13,345 nucleotides of DNA from NCBI GenBank assembly GCA_934511165.1, contig CAKSWA010000049.1, positions 1-13,345 of the forward strand, in the 5' to 3' direction. Both the position numbers and the translations under genes were made by a program. The notes under the pieces were generated by a model. That model ran no database searches. It saw nothing but the letters and a program-made list of their open reading frames with translations, and was not told where the DNA came from. This document shows positions 7,536 to 13,345 of the stretch, piece by piece. This DNA is from an uncultured Oscillospiraceae bacterium (GTDB lineage: Bacteria > Bacillota > Clostridia > Oscillospirales > Oscillospiraceae). The number at the start of each line of letters is the position of its first letter. Position 1 is the first letter of the stretch.

Positions 7536-7564
7536 TTGTGGCGGTGCGCGGCGTATGGTATAAT
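7536..7564 (+). promoter_or_regulatory. Sigma-70/SigA-type promoter of nrdR
   Basis: A perfect TATAAT (7559-7564) with an extended -10 TGG directly before it, and a weak TTGTGG -35 at 7536-7541 with a 17-base spacer. Transcription would begin near 7571, giving a leader of about 30 bases that contains the AGGGGG ribosome binding site. No NrdR box was recognised nearby. Confidence 0.75.
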
Positions 7565-7600
7565 ATGTTGAAAAATGTTTCTTTCAGGGGGTAACACCGT

Positions 7601-8059
7601 ATGAAATGCCCGTTCTGCGGCTATGCGGAAAGCAAGGTCATCGACTCCCGCCCGGCGGACGAAGGCGCGTCCATCCGGCGGAGAAGAGAATGCCTCGCCT
7701 GCCAGCGCCGGTTTACAACGTATGAGGTCATGGAGCGCCTGCCGCTCGTCGTCGTCAAGCGCGACGGCAGCCGCCAGACGTTTGATAAAAATAAGCTCAT
7801 CAACAGCATGCTCAAAGCGTGCGAGAAGCGATCCGTCGCCCTCGGTGATCTCGAACGCATCGCCAACGAGATTGAGCAGGAGCTGCAAAACCGGCTCGAA
7901 CGCGAATGCCCGACGAGCGAGATCGGCGAAATGGTCATGAAGCGCCTCAAGTCGCTCGACGAGGTTGCCTACGTCCGCTTTGCCTCGGTCTACCGCCAGT
8001 TTAAAGATATCAACACCTTCATGGAAGAGCTGACGCATCTTCTGGAGGATAAGGCTTAA
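7601..8059 (+). CDS. nrdR: Transcriptional repressor NrdR of ribonucleotide reductase genes
   Basis: 152 residues, the normal NrdR length. NrdR senses dATP/ATP through an ATP-cone and represses nrd operons by binding paired NrdR boxes. The N-terminal zinc ribbon is complete: MKCPFCG with C3 and C6, and CLACQRRF with C31 and C34, enclosing DSRPADEGASIRRRREC, which is almost family consensus. The ATP-cone runs from about residue 48 (LVVVKRDGSRQTFDKNKL) to residue 140 (YVRFASVYRQFKDINTFMEEL). The start is set by AGGGGG 10 bases upstream and by the promoter just before it. The stop shares bases with the stop of the convergent DUF4363 gene (3-base overlap). No ribonucleotide reductase gene lies in the window, so its targets are elsewhere. 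Confidence 0.97.
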   Translation: MKCPFCGYAESKVIDSRPADEGASIRRRRECLACQRRFTTYEVMERLPLVVVKRDGSRQTFDKNKLINSMLKACEKRSVALGDLERIANEIEQELQNRLERECPTSEIGEMVMKRLKSLDEVAYVRFASVYRQFKDINTFMEELTHLLEDKA

Positions 8060-8436
8060 AATACGCTCTTGAAGCTCACATGCTCCATGGAGTCGATGCT
8101 GTGCAGATGCGCTTCGAGACATTCGATGGCGCTCTCGGCGGCGTCGGCGTCGCGCGTGAGAATGGTTTCGAGCGCGGCGTAAAAGGCATCCGTGGTGGAA
8201 TCCACCTCTGAGTGGCGGATCATGATGTGCGTATAGCTTTCCGAGGCGTACCAGAGCTCGATGGCTTCGCGGAGCGAGTTTTCGGCGGCGGCATAATCTT
8301 CCGCGCGGCAAAATTCCAGCGCCTCTTCCGCGAGCGCCGTAAGATTGCCGGTGAGAGCATCGATGTGCGCAATGTTCCACGCCGCCGCGCCGAAGAGCAG
8401 CGCGAGCAGCACGGCGGCCGCAATGGCTTTTTTCAT
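8056..8436 (-). CDS. DUF4363-family membrane-anchored protein
   Basis: A 126-residue protein with an N-terminal signal-anchor (MKKAIAAAVLLALLFGAAAW) followed by an extracytoplasmic all-helical part rich in Ala, Glu and Leu (LTALAEEALEFCRAEDYAAAENSL) with a repeated helical-hairpin look. Its pairing with an upstream DUF421 gene is the usual genomic context for DUF4363 proteins; the function is unknown. The start at 8436 is chosen because it gives the signal-anchor, has GGGAGA 8 bases upstream on the minus strand, and overlaps the DUF421 stop as ATGA, implying translational coupling. An in-frame extension upstream to 8547 would be antisense-like and is not supported. The stop overlaps the nrdR stop by 3 bases. 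Confidence 0.85.
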   Translation of the reverse strand: MKKAIAAAVLLALLFGAAAWNIAHIDALTGNLTALAEEALEFCRAEDYAAAENSLREAIELWYASESYTHIMIRHSEVDSTTDAFYAALETILTRDADAAESAIECLEAHLHSIDSMEHVSFKSVF

Positions 8437-9113
8437 GGGCGTTTCTCCCGTTTGGCAAAATAGACGTTCCCGGCCTTGTCGCAGGTAAGCAGAAACGCCT
8501 GCTCCGGGCTTTTCACGCCCTGCCGGCGGCACTCCGCGCGCAGCCATTCCTCGGTTTTACCGCATTTGCGAAGATTTTCGCGCAGCACCGTCCCGTCGCT
8601 GATGAGAATGTAGGGGTAGCCCGTCTCCGGCTCGGCACAATGGAGCTGCCCGGCGGTGACGGGGCGCTCTGCGGGCGTGAGGATAACGTTGAGCGTGCCG
8701 TCCGTTTCGAGAATGGCATATTCCACCGTGGAGAGATCGGTGACGCTCTGGGCGCGCAGTTCCTCGGTCAGCTCGTCCACGGAAAACCGGCAGCGGTGCA
8801 TCTCCTTCTGGTTGATCTTGCCTTTCTCGATGAGAAAGCACGGCTTTCCGAAAAGCGCCGTGCGCAGCTTCTGGCTGCGGAGCGTGGCGCCGGAGAGAAT
8901 GAGCTCCAGACAAAAGAGCGTCAAAATGGAGACGAGACCGTTCATGAGCGGGATGCCGATATCCTGCAGGGGAAGCGAGGCCAGGTCTGCCACCAGCACA
9001 GAGACGACAAGCTCGGAGAGCTCCAGCTCGCCAAGCTGCCGCTTTCCTAAAATGCGCATACACAAAAGCAGCACCGTGAAAATGATGACGGTGCGAAACA
9101 TTACAATAGCCAT
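8433..9113 (-). CDS. DUF421 (YetF-like) membrane protein
   Basis: 226 residues. The N-terminal third has membrane helices (MAIVMFRTVIIFTVLLLCMR, then VADLASLPLQDIGIPLMNGLVSILTLFCLELIL) with the family signature MRILGKRQLGELELSELVV (residues 19-37). The soluble C-terminal domain carries GKPCFLIEKGKINQKEMHRCRFSVDELTEELR and VEYAILETDGTLNVI, both typical of DUF421 proteins such as B. subtilis YetF. The biochemical role is unknown. The start at 9113 is set by similarity to family N-termini; no good ribosome binding site is visible, so this is the least certain start in the window. The open frame continues upstream but only antisense to guaA. The gene is divergent from guaA across 30 bases and coupled to the DUF4363 gene downstream. 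Confidence 0.9.
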   Translation of the reverse strand: MAIVMFRTVIIFTVLLLCMRILGKRQLGELELSELVVSVLVADLASLPLQDIGIPLMNGLVSILTLFCLELILSGATLRSQKLRTALFGKPCFLIEKGKINQKEMHRCRFSVDELTEELRAQSVTDLSTVEYAILETDGTLNVILTPAERPVTAGQLHCAEPETGYPYILISDGTVLRENLRKCGKTEEWLRAECRRQGVKSPEQAFLLTCDKAGNVYFAKREKRP

Positions 9114-9143
9114 AGAAATATCTTGACCCAAGGAGAGTAAATT

Positions 9144-10124
9144 ATGAGCGAAGAAAAAAAGATCGGTGGGCGTGCCTTCGGCGAGACGCTGAACGTCGAA
9201 AAATTCATCGAAGAGCAGATCGCGCTCATCCGTGAGCAGGTCGGCGACGGCAAGGTGCTTCTGGCGCTTTCCGGCGGCGTGGACAGCTCCGTTGTGGCGG
9301 CGCTGCTGCTCCGTGCCATCGGCGATCAGCTCTACTGCGTGCACGTGAACCACGGTCTCATGCGCAAGGGCGAGAGCGAGCAGGTCATCAAGGTATTCCG
9401 CGAGGAGCTGGGCGCGAATCTCACCTACGTGGACGCGACAGACCGCTTCCTCGATAAGCTCGCGGGCGTTTCGGAGCCGGAACGCAAGCGCAAGATCATC
9501 GGCGAGGAGTTCATCCACGTCTTTGAGGAAGAGGCCGCGAAGCTTCAGGGCATCCATTTCCTCGGCCAGGGCACGATCTACCCCGACATCGTCGAGAGCG
9601 ACAAGGGCGTCAAGGCGCACCACAACGTCGGCGGTCTGCCCGAAAAGCTCGGCTTTGAGCTCGTCGAGCCGGTGAAGTACCTCTTCAAGGACGAAGTCCG
9701 CCAGGTCGGCGAGGCGCTCGGCCTGCCGCACAGCATGGTGTGGCGTCAGCCGTTCCCCGGCCCCGGTCTTGGTGTGCGCTGCATCGGCGCAATTACCCGC
9801 GACCGTCTCGCCGCTGTGCGCGAGTCCGACGCCATCCTCCGCGAGGAGTTCGCGAAGTCCGGCATGGACGCGAAGGTCTGGCAGTATTTCACGATCGTCC
9901 CCGACATCCGCACCACCGGCGTTGTGGACGGCAAGCGCACCGAGCTCTGGCCGGTCATCATCCGCGCCGTGAACACCACCGACGCCATGACCGCGAGCGT
10001 CCCCCGTCTCGACTGGGAACTGCTCGAGACCGTCACGCGCCGCGTGCAGACCGAGGTCCCCGGCGTCAGCCGCGTCCTCTACGACCTCAGCCCCAAGCCC
10101 CCCGCGACCATCGAATGGGAATAA
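9144..10124 (+). CDS. guaA: GMP synthase, ATP-pyrophosphatase subunit only (no glutaminase domain)
   Basis: Converts XMP to GMP, the last step of GMP synthesis. The 326 residues hold the N-type ATP-pyrophosphatase domain with its P-loop SGGVDSS (43-49), HVNHGLMRKGE, FLGQGTIYPDIVES and KAHHNVGGLPE, then the dimerisation domain with RQPFPGPGLGVR and the invariant C-terminal KPPATIEWE. Bacterial GuaA is usually about 510 residues because a class I glutamine amidotransferase domain of roughly 190 residues comes first. Here translation starts directly before the ATP-PPase, at a strong AAGGAGAG site (9130-9137). Upstream sequence is the divergent DUF421 gene, so the domain has not simply been cut off by a frameshift. 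The size equals archaeal GuaAb. A separate glutaminase gene elsewhere, or direct use of ammonia, is inferred. Codon use is C-ending, as in a highly expressed gene. Confidence 0.95.
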   Translation: MSEEKKIGGRAFGETLNVEKFIEEQIALIREQVGDGKVLLALSGGVDSSVVAALLLRAIGDQLYCVHVNHGLMRKGESEQVIKVFREELGANLTYVDATDRFLDKLAGVSEPERKRKIIGEEFIHVFEEEAAKLQGIHFLGQGTIYPDIVESDKGVKAHHNVGGLPEKLGFELVEPVKYLFKDEVRQVGEALGLPHSMVWRQPFPGPGLGVRCIGAITRDRLAAVRESDAILREEFAKSGMDAKVWQYFTIVPDIRTTGVVDGKRTELWPVIIRAVNTTDAMTASVPRLDWELLETVTRRVQTEVPGVSRVLYDLSPKPPATIEWE

Positions 10125-10404
10125 TATAAAAAGCTGAAAAGCATGGAAAATGCTGGACTTTTGCGGTGCGGAATGGCCCCGTGATAACAAAATGACAACT
10201 AACCGGGAATGCAGAATTGAATAATCCCGATAGTCTGAGCCAGACGATATATACAAAATCGTTTAAGACGCGGTTACAGAGAGCAGATGGGAATAACGAA
10301 AAGCGTGCCGGAGGCATGCATCATACAGGCTTCCAGCTTTTCTCCAATGGCGCTGGGACGATCCGTAATTTGAAGAAATTGAAATACAAAGGAAGATTCT
10401 GCCT
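10125..10404. other. 280-base intergenic region, AT-richer, no gene recognised
   Basis: No convincing ORF was found on either strand. Visible structure is limited: a weak terminator-like fold near 10129-10162 (AAAAG...AGCAT ggaaa ATGCT...CTTTT) just after guaA, and a 7-bp hairpin GCGTGCC-GGA-GGCATGC near 10302-10318 with one G-U pair. It presumably contains the end of the guaA transcript and the promoter of the HD gene, but no clear -35/-10 pair was found. No known riboswitch was recognised. Confidence 0.4.
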
Positions 10405-11001
10405 ATGCTGCCGACAAGGGAAGAAGCGATGGAACTGCTCCGGGACGGTCTCGCGTGCAATCCGGGGCCGTGGGGGAGGCATTGCCTGACGGCGGCGCAT
10501 TGCGCGGAGAAAATCGCCGCCGCGTGCGGGGATATGGATCCGGAGAAAGCGTACATATTGGGGCTGCTGCACGATATCGGGAGAAAATTCGGCGTGCGGC
10601 ACCTGGGGCATGTTTCCGACGGATATACCTACATGCAATCGCTGGGGTACGATGAGGCGGCAAAGGTCTGTCTGACGCATTCTTTCCATAACCGCACGTT
10701 GGACGACTATATCGGGAAATTTGATGTTTCGGAGCAGGAGCAGGCGCTTATCCAGACGGAACTGGACAAAACGACATACGATGAATACGACCGGCTGATC
10801 CAGCTGTGCGACGCTCTTTCCGGAGCGGAAGGTGTGCTGGATATCGAGGCGAGAATGAGCGATGTCCGAAAAAGATACGGCACCTATCCGCCGGAAAAGT
10901 GGGCTTCCAACATGCGCCTGCTGCATCACTTTGAAGAGAAGGCGCACCGAAACATTTATCTTGTGTGCGAGAAAGACACCTTTGTGCCGGGGGAGCTGTA
11001 A
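10405..11001 (+). CDS. HD-domain protein (putative metal-dependent phosphohydrolase)
   Basis: 198 residues of the HD superfamily, whose members hydrolyse phosphoester bonds in nucleotides or signalling molecules. Metal ligands can be read: H26 in WGRHCLTAAHCAEKIAAA, H56-D57 in YILGLLHDIGRKFG, H92 in VCLTHSF, and D137 in YDRLIQLCDALSGAEG. The frame is uninterrupted and ends in a helical tail. The N-terminus MLPTREEAMELL fits related clostridial proteins, and AAAGGAAG (10388-10395) supports this start; a second ATG at codon 9 also has purines before it. Substrate unknown. The DNA is visibly less GC-rich and less C-ending than guaA or alaS, which may mean weaker expression or later acquisition. 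A very strong terminator follows. Confidence 0.88.
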   Translation: MLPTREEAMELLRDGLACNPGPWGRHCLTAAHCAEKIAAACGDMDPEKAYILGLLHDIGRKFGVRHLGHVSDGYTYMQSLGYDEAAKVCLTHSFHNRTLDDYIGKFDVSEQEQALIQTELDKTTYDEYDRLIQLCDALSGAEGVLDIEARMSDVRKRYGTYPPEKWASNMRLLHHFEEKAHRNIYLVCEKDTFVPGEL

Positions 11002-11013
11002 CGGCACCATTCC

Positions 11014-11062
11014 AAAAACCACCGCTGCCGGACTTTTTTGAAGTCCGGCAGCGGTGGTTTTT
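11014..11062. terminator. Strong, symmetric intrinsic terminator after the HD gene
   Basis: Two perfectly complementary 22-base arms (11014-11035 and 11041-11062) enclose a 5-base loop. The GC core (accaccgctgccgg) is flanked by A5 on the left and T5 on the right, so it can end transcription in both directions. It begins 12 bases after the HD gene stop and also sits 12 bases beyond the stop of a short minus-strand ORF. Confidence 0.95.
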
Positions 11063-11074
11063 GATCATACCAAT

Positions 11075-11197
11075 TTATGAAACCGGGGCGTTCCCGGTAG
11101 ATTTTCTCGTCAGAAACAAGGCCAAAGCCGCGCCCATAAGACCGCCAACCAGCTTTGTCAAAAGCAGCGGGAGGAGCATGCTCCTTTCAACGGCCAT
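11075..11197 (-). CDS. Possible 40-residue hydrophobic peptide
   Basis: A low-confidence short ORF. From the ATG at 11197 it reads MAVERSMLLPLLLTKLVGGLM and ends GAALALFLTRKSTGNAPVS: one membrane-spanning stretch with a basic, polar tail. The bidirectional terminator directly after its stop fits a tail-to-tail arrangement with the HD gene. Against it, no ribosome binding site serves this ATG, and the AAAGGAG before the second ATG (11179) is only one base away. The frame stays open upstream to 11335, but that part does not look like a protein. It could be noise. Confidence 0.25.
   Translation of the reverse strand: MAVERSMLLPLLLTKLVGGLMGAALALFLTRKSTGNAPVS
11172..11185. repeat. Perfect 14-bp palindrome
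   Basis: AGGAGCATGCTCCT equals its own reverse complement. It lies in the gene-poor stretch between the HD gene and the Cys-rich protein gene, inside the possible minus-strand peptide ORF. Function unknown; it may be chance. Confidence 0.4.
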
Positions 11198-11316
11198 GGT
11201 AAAGTCAAACGATCTTTGCGCCGCGGGGAGGAATATATTATAATAAGGCGCGTGAGCGACGAGCGGCAGGGACGCTTTTTCCCCATCGCCTCTGGCGATG
11301 ATAATGCTTTTTTCTA

Positions 11317-11345
11317 TTGCGTTTGCCGGCGGCACATGCTATACT
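11317..11345 (+). promoter_or_regulatory. Putative promoter of the Cys-rich surface protein gene
   Basis: TTGCGT (11317-11322), a 17-base spacer and TATACT (11340-11345) form a plausible SigA promoter. Transcription would start near 11352, leaving a leader of about 47 bases with the strong AAGGAGGG site. A small hairpin CATCGCC-TCT-GGCGATG (11284-11300) lies just upstream of the -35. Confidence 0.5.
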
Positions 11346-11398
11346 ATTGGTGTGCGTGCCAAAGAGGAGAAAAGCATTTTTATCTCAAGGAGGGTATG

Positions 11399-13222
11399 AT
11401 GAAGAAAAAAATCTGGGTTATGATCCTTACCGCCGTGCTGCTGCTGAATCTTCTGCCGGGGATGACGCCGGAGGCATCGGCGGCGGACGATACGTCATCG
11501 ACGGTGATTGGTAACTGGTGCTACGGATGCAAAGCGTGGAGAAATTTCCGGGTCACAGGGTTCATTCCCACCCCTATCAGCAGTACGCCTGACCCAGTGC
11601 TCCATTGGGCAAATATTAAATGCTTAACTTGCGGGAACGAACAGCAGTGCTCGGGCGGTTCTACTGATAATGGTGGTATATTTAAACATACTGGCGGCAC
11701 CGAAACGCTCACCTGCACCACGGGCAAAACCTGCACGCTGTGCGGCGCTGAATACGGCAAGCTCGGCCACATCTGGAGCGAGTGGAAGTCCAACGAAAAC
11801 AACACCCACACCCGCACCTGCGAGCGCCCGGGCTGCGGCGAGGTTGAAACGGGAAAATGCGGGGGCGACAGCACTGTGCACTGCGGCATGGAGGGCAAGT
11901 GCGCCGTTTGCGGCGGACAGTACTATCATGCCGAGCACACTTTTCCCGAGCGCTGGAAGTGGGGCTCCGACCCGCAAGTAAGAAGAGACGCCGAATCCCA
12001 CTGGCTTCAGTGCTTCTACTGCACCGAAGGGAAAGCATTCATGACATTGCATTCGTTCGTGCCGGGCAATATGTACCTTAAGTCTCCGGCCACCTGCGTC
12101 TCTAAGCCTGTGTACTACAAGAACTGTAGCTCCTGCTACTACCAGGGAACGGAGACGTATCTTGACCCGTATGGTAGCACTAACCCGAAAAACCACACCG
12201 GCAACGAAGAGATCCGCGGCGCGGTGGAAGCCACCTGCACGACAGCGGGCTATACCGGGGATACATACTGCAAAGACTGCGATGCTCTGCTGAGCACCGG
12301 AACGGTGATCCCCGCCGCGGGACATACCGGCGGCACCGCGACATGCAAAGCTCCTGCTGTGTGCGAGACATGCAAACAGCCTTACGGCGAAAAGAACGCT
12401 TCCAACCATGCCGGCGGCACGGAAGTGCGCGGCGCGAAAGACGCGACCTGCACGACAGCGGGCTATACCGGCGATACATACTGCAAGGACTGCAATGCGA
12501 AGCTCACCACTGGCAAAGCGATCCCTGCTAAGGGACACACCGGCGGCACGGCGACATGCAAAGACCCGGCCGTGTGCGAGGTATGCCAGAAGCCTTACGG
12601 CGAAACGGATGCCTCCAACCATGTGGGCGGCACGGAGGTGCGCGGCAGGAAGGACGCAACCTGCACGGCAGAGGGCTACACCGGCGATACCTGCTGCAAG
12701 GGCTGCGGCGCGGTGTTTACCTCCGGCGAGGCGATCCCCGCCGCGGGGCATCGCGGCGGCATGGCGACCTGCCTCCGGCGGGCAACGTGCGAGATATGCG
12801 GGAGACGGTACGGCGAGATAGCCTACTGGCACCACAGCCCCAGCTGCGTGGCGGAGTGGACGATCACCGAAACGGAGCACGAGCAGAAATACTCCCTCTG
12901 CGGCGCGATCGCTACGGAAAAGGGCGAGCACGTCTTTGGAGACTGGACGGTCACCCGCGAGGCTGCCCCCGGCAAGGAAGGGGAGCAGGAGCGCGTCTGT
13001 GAGCTGTGCGAATACACGGAGACCGAAGCGATCCCCGCTTTGGAGATCAGGAAAGATGCCGCGCCCGCGCCCACGGCGGAGCCTGAACCCGCCGCGGAGC
13101 CCGCTGCCGAGCCCGTCGAACCGGTCTCGGAGAGCGGCAGCGTGTGGTGGATCTTCCTCCTTGTCGGCGTGGCGGCCGGTGTCGGCGCCGGTGTTGCCGT
13201 CCGGCGGAAAAAGAAAAAATAA
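11399..13222 (+). CDS. Secreted, C-terminally anchored cysteine-rich repeat protein
   Basis: A 607-residue exported protein. A signal peptide (MKKKIWVMILTAVLLLNLLP, cleavage near ASA-A at 28-29) leads to an ectodomain with about 40 cysteines, mostly as CxxC pairs. Residues 33-260 hold degenerate Cys motifs (CYGC, CLTC, CTLC, CAVC, CFYC, CSSC). Residues 265-477 are three tandem 71-residue repeats, each with ATCTTAGYTGDTYCKDC, IPAAGHTGGTATC and a VCETCKQPYGE-like end. A divergent fourth module (FGDWTVTREAAPGKEGEQ, RVCELCEY) follows. Then a Pro/Glu-rich stalk, one membrane helix (VWWIFLLVGVAAGVGAGVAV) and RRKKKK anchor it to the membrane; there is no LPXTG. Such CxxC/GH repeats occur in surface proteins of gut Clostridia; function unknown. 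The second of two adjacent ATGs is chosen, 5 bases after AAGGAGG. It may bind metal or act as an adhesin (inference). Confidence 0.9.
   Translation: MKKKIWVMILTAVLLLNLLPGMTPEASAADDTSSTVIGNWCYGCKAWRNFRVTGFIPTPISSTPDPVLHWANIKCLTCGNEQQCSGGSTDNGGIFKHTGGTETLTCTTGKTCTLCGAEYGKLGHIWSEWKSNENNTHTRTCERPGCGEVETGKCGGDSTVHCGMEGKCAVCGGQYYHAEHTFPERWKWGSDPQVRRDAESHWLQCFYCTEGKAFMTLHSFVPGNMYLKSPATCVSKPVYYKNCSSCYYQGTETYLDPYGSTNPKNHTGNEEIRGAVEATCTTAGYTGDTYCKDCDALLSTGTVIPAAGHTGGTATCKAPAVCETCKQPYGEKNASNHAGGTEVRGAKDATCTTAGYTGDTYCKDCNAKLTTGKAIPAKGHTGGTATCKDPAVCEVCQKPYGETDASNHVGGTEVRGRKDATCTAEGYTGDTCCKGCGAVFTSGEAIPAAGHRGGMATCLRRATCEICGRRYGEIAYWHHSPSCVAEWTITETEHEQKYSLCGAIATEKGEHVFGDWTVTREAAPGKEGEQERVCELCEYTETEAIPALEIRKDAAPAPTAEPEPAAEPAAEPVEPVSESGSVWWIFLLVGVAAGVGAGVAVRRKKKK
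12191..12829 (+). repeat. Three 213-bp in-frame tandem repeats
   Basis: Units at 12191-12403, 12404-12616 and 12617-12829 each encode 71 residues starting with Asn-His. Units 1 and 2 are nearly identical at DNA level over the ACCTGCACGACAGCGGGCTA stretch and the following bases, which suggests recent duplication; unit 3 is more diverged and gains an extra Cys (TCCKGC). Such repeats can expand or contract by recombination. Confidence 0.9.
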
Positions 13223-13238
13223 CGGCTTCGGACAGGAG

Positions 13239-13272
13239 AAAGGCCGGCGGCTCATGCGAGCCGCCGGCCTTT
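13239..13272 (+). terminator. Terminator-like hairpin after the Cys-rich protein gene
   Basis: Perfect 15-bp arms (13239-13253 and 13258-13272) with loop ATGC. The very GC-rich core ggccggcggctc is flanked by AAA and TTT. It starts 16 bases past the stop codon. The T-run is short (TTT), so termination may rely on stem strength. Confidence 0.8.
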
Positions 13273-13304
13273 GAGCGTGTCAAAAAAGTATTTTTGACAC
13301 GCTC
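13273..13304. repeat. Second tandem hairpin
   Basis: Perfect 14-bp arms GAGCGTGTCAAAAA and TTTTTGACACGCTC with loop AGTA, directly abutting the preceding hairpin. The A and T runs are inside the stem near the loop, unlike a normal terminator. Confidence 0.8.
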
Positions 13305-13339
13305 TCAAACGAGACCCACTGCGTTGGGCTCTCGTTTGA
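13305..13339. repeat. Third tandem hairpin
   Basis: Arms TCAAACGAGACCCA and TGGGCTCTCGTTTGA pair along their whole length except one bulged C, with a 6-base loop. It abuts the second hairpin and is followed by AAAAGGC at the window edge, so the structure may continue beyond the window. Confidence 0.75.
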
Positions 13340-13345
13340 AAAGGC

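Noticed and set aside
9061..9143. Purine-responsive riboswitch ahead of guaA
   Set aside because: The leader is too short and the upstream DNA is DUF421 coding sequence; no purine aptamer pattern was seen.
10129..10162. Intrinsic terminator directly after guaA
   Set aside because: The inner stem is only 5 bp and AT-rich, and the outer pairing is interrupted by unequal loops; mentioned in the intergenic entry but not listed as a terminator.
9114..10256. Upstream extension of the DUF421 frame across guaA
   Set aside because: The extension is antisense to guaA and low in protein-like features; the DUF421 family N-terminus begins at MAIVMFRT.
10217..10489. 90-codon plus-strand frame starting with TTG in the guaA-HD gap
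   Set aside because: No ribosome binding site, runs out of frame into the HD gene, composition not protein-like.
12191..12829. Regular repeats considered as a CRISPR array
   Set aside because: The unit is 213 bp, in frame, and coding throughout with no spacer structure; these are protein-domain repeats.
11624..13255. 543-codon minus-strand open frame opposite the Cys-rich protein gene
   Set aside because: Its repeats mirror those of the plus-strand gene, it lacks a signal or domain, and the plus frame has a signal peptide, anchor and strong ribosome binding site.

Overview
The window looks like chromosomal DNA from a GC-rich, low-oxygen Clostridia (Oscillospiraceae/Ruminococcaceae-like gut Firmicute). 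This is inferred from the gene set: a ribonuclease M5, NrdR, the comEC-holA order, a DUF421/DUF4363 pair, a clostridial-type AlaRS with a Cys-rich insert, strong purine-rich ribosome binding sites and a Gram-positive style exported protein. No rRNA, tRNA, CRISPR array, transposase or phage gene was recognised.

Region 1 (1-3000) is translation and nucleotide housekeeping. alaS is cut at its 5' end by the window edge and is followed by a textbook terminator and a HIT-family hinT with its own terminator-like hairpin.

Region 2 (3001-7500) is a compact plus-strand operon: a small XRE-type regulator, the competence DNA channel comEC, the DNA polymerase III delta subunit holA and the 5S rRNA maturase rnmV. 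Stops and starts overlap or lie a few bases apart. Upstream of the regulator are two related dyad sequences in a 46-bp-spaced direct repeat, one spanning its start codon; they are good operator candidates. The 3' end of rnmV overlaps a small convergent membrane-protein ORF and is followed by a long imperfect inverted repeat.

Region 3 (7500-10130) holds nrdR (regulator of ribonucleotide reductase genes) behind a clear extended -10 promoter. It converges on a two-gene minus-strand unit, a DUF421 membrane protein then a DUF4363 protein. Divergent from that unit is guaA, which here encodes only the ATP-pyrophosphatase/dimerisation part of GMP synthase and lacks the glutaminase domain.

Region 4 (10130-13345) is more accessory in character: an HD-domain hydrolase in lower-GC DNA, a very strong 22-bp-stem terminator, a gene-poor stretch, and a large secreted, C-terminally membrane-anchored, cysteine-rich protein with three 71-residue tandem repeats. 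The window ends in three back-to-back hairpins.

The most interesting items are the Cys-rich repeat surface protein, the glutaminase-less GuaA, and the putative autoregulated XRE-comEC unit. No complete, obviously new multi-gene system was found. Family calls rest on reading motifs by eye, without database searches.
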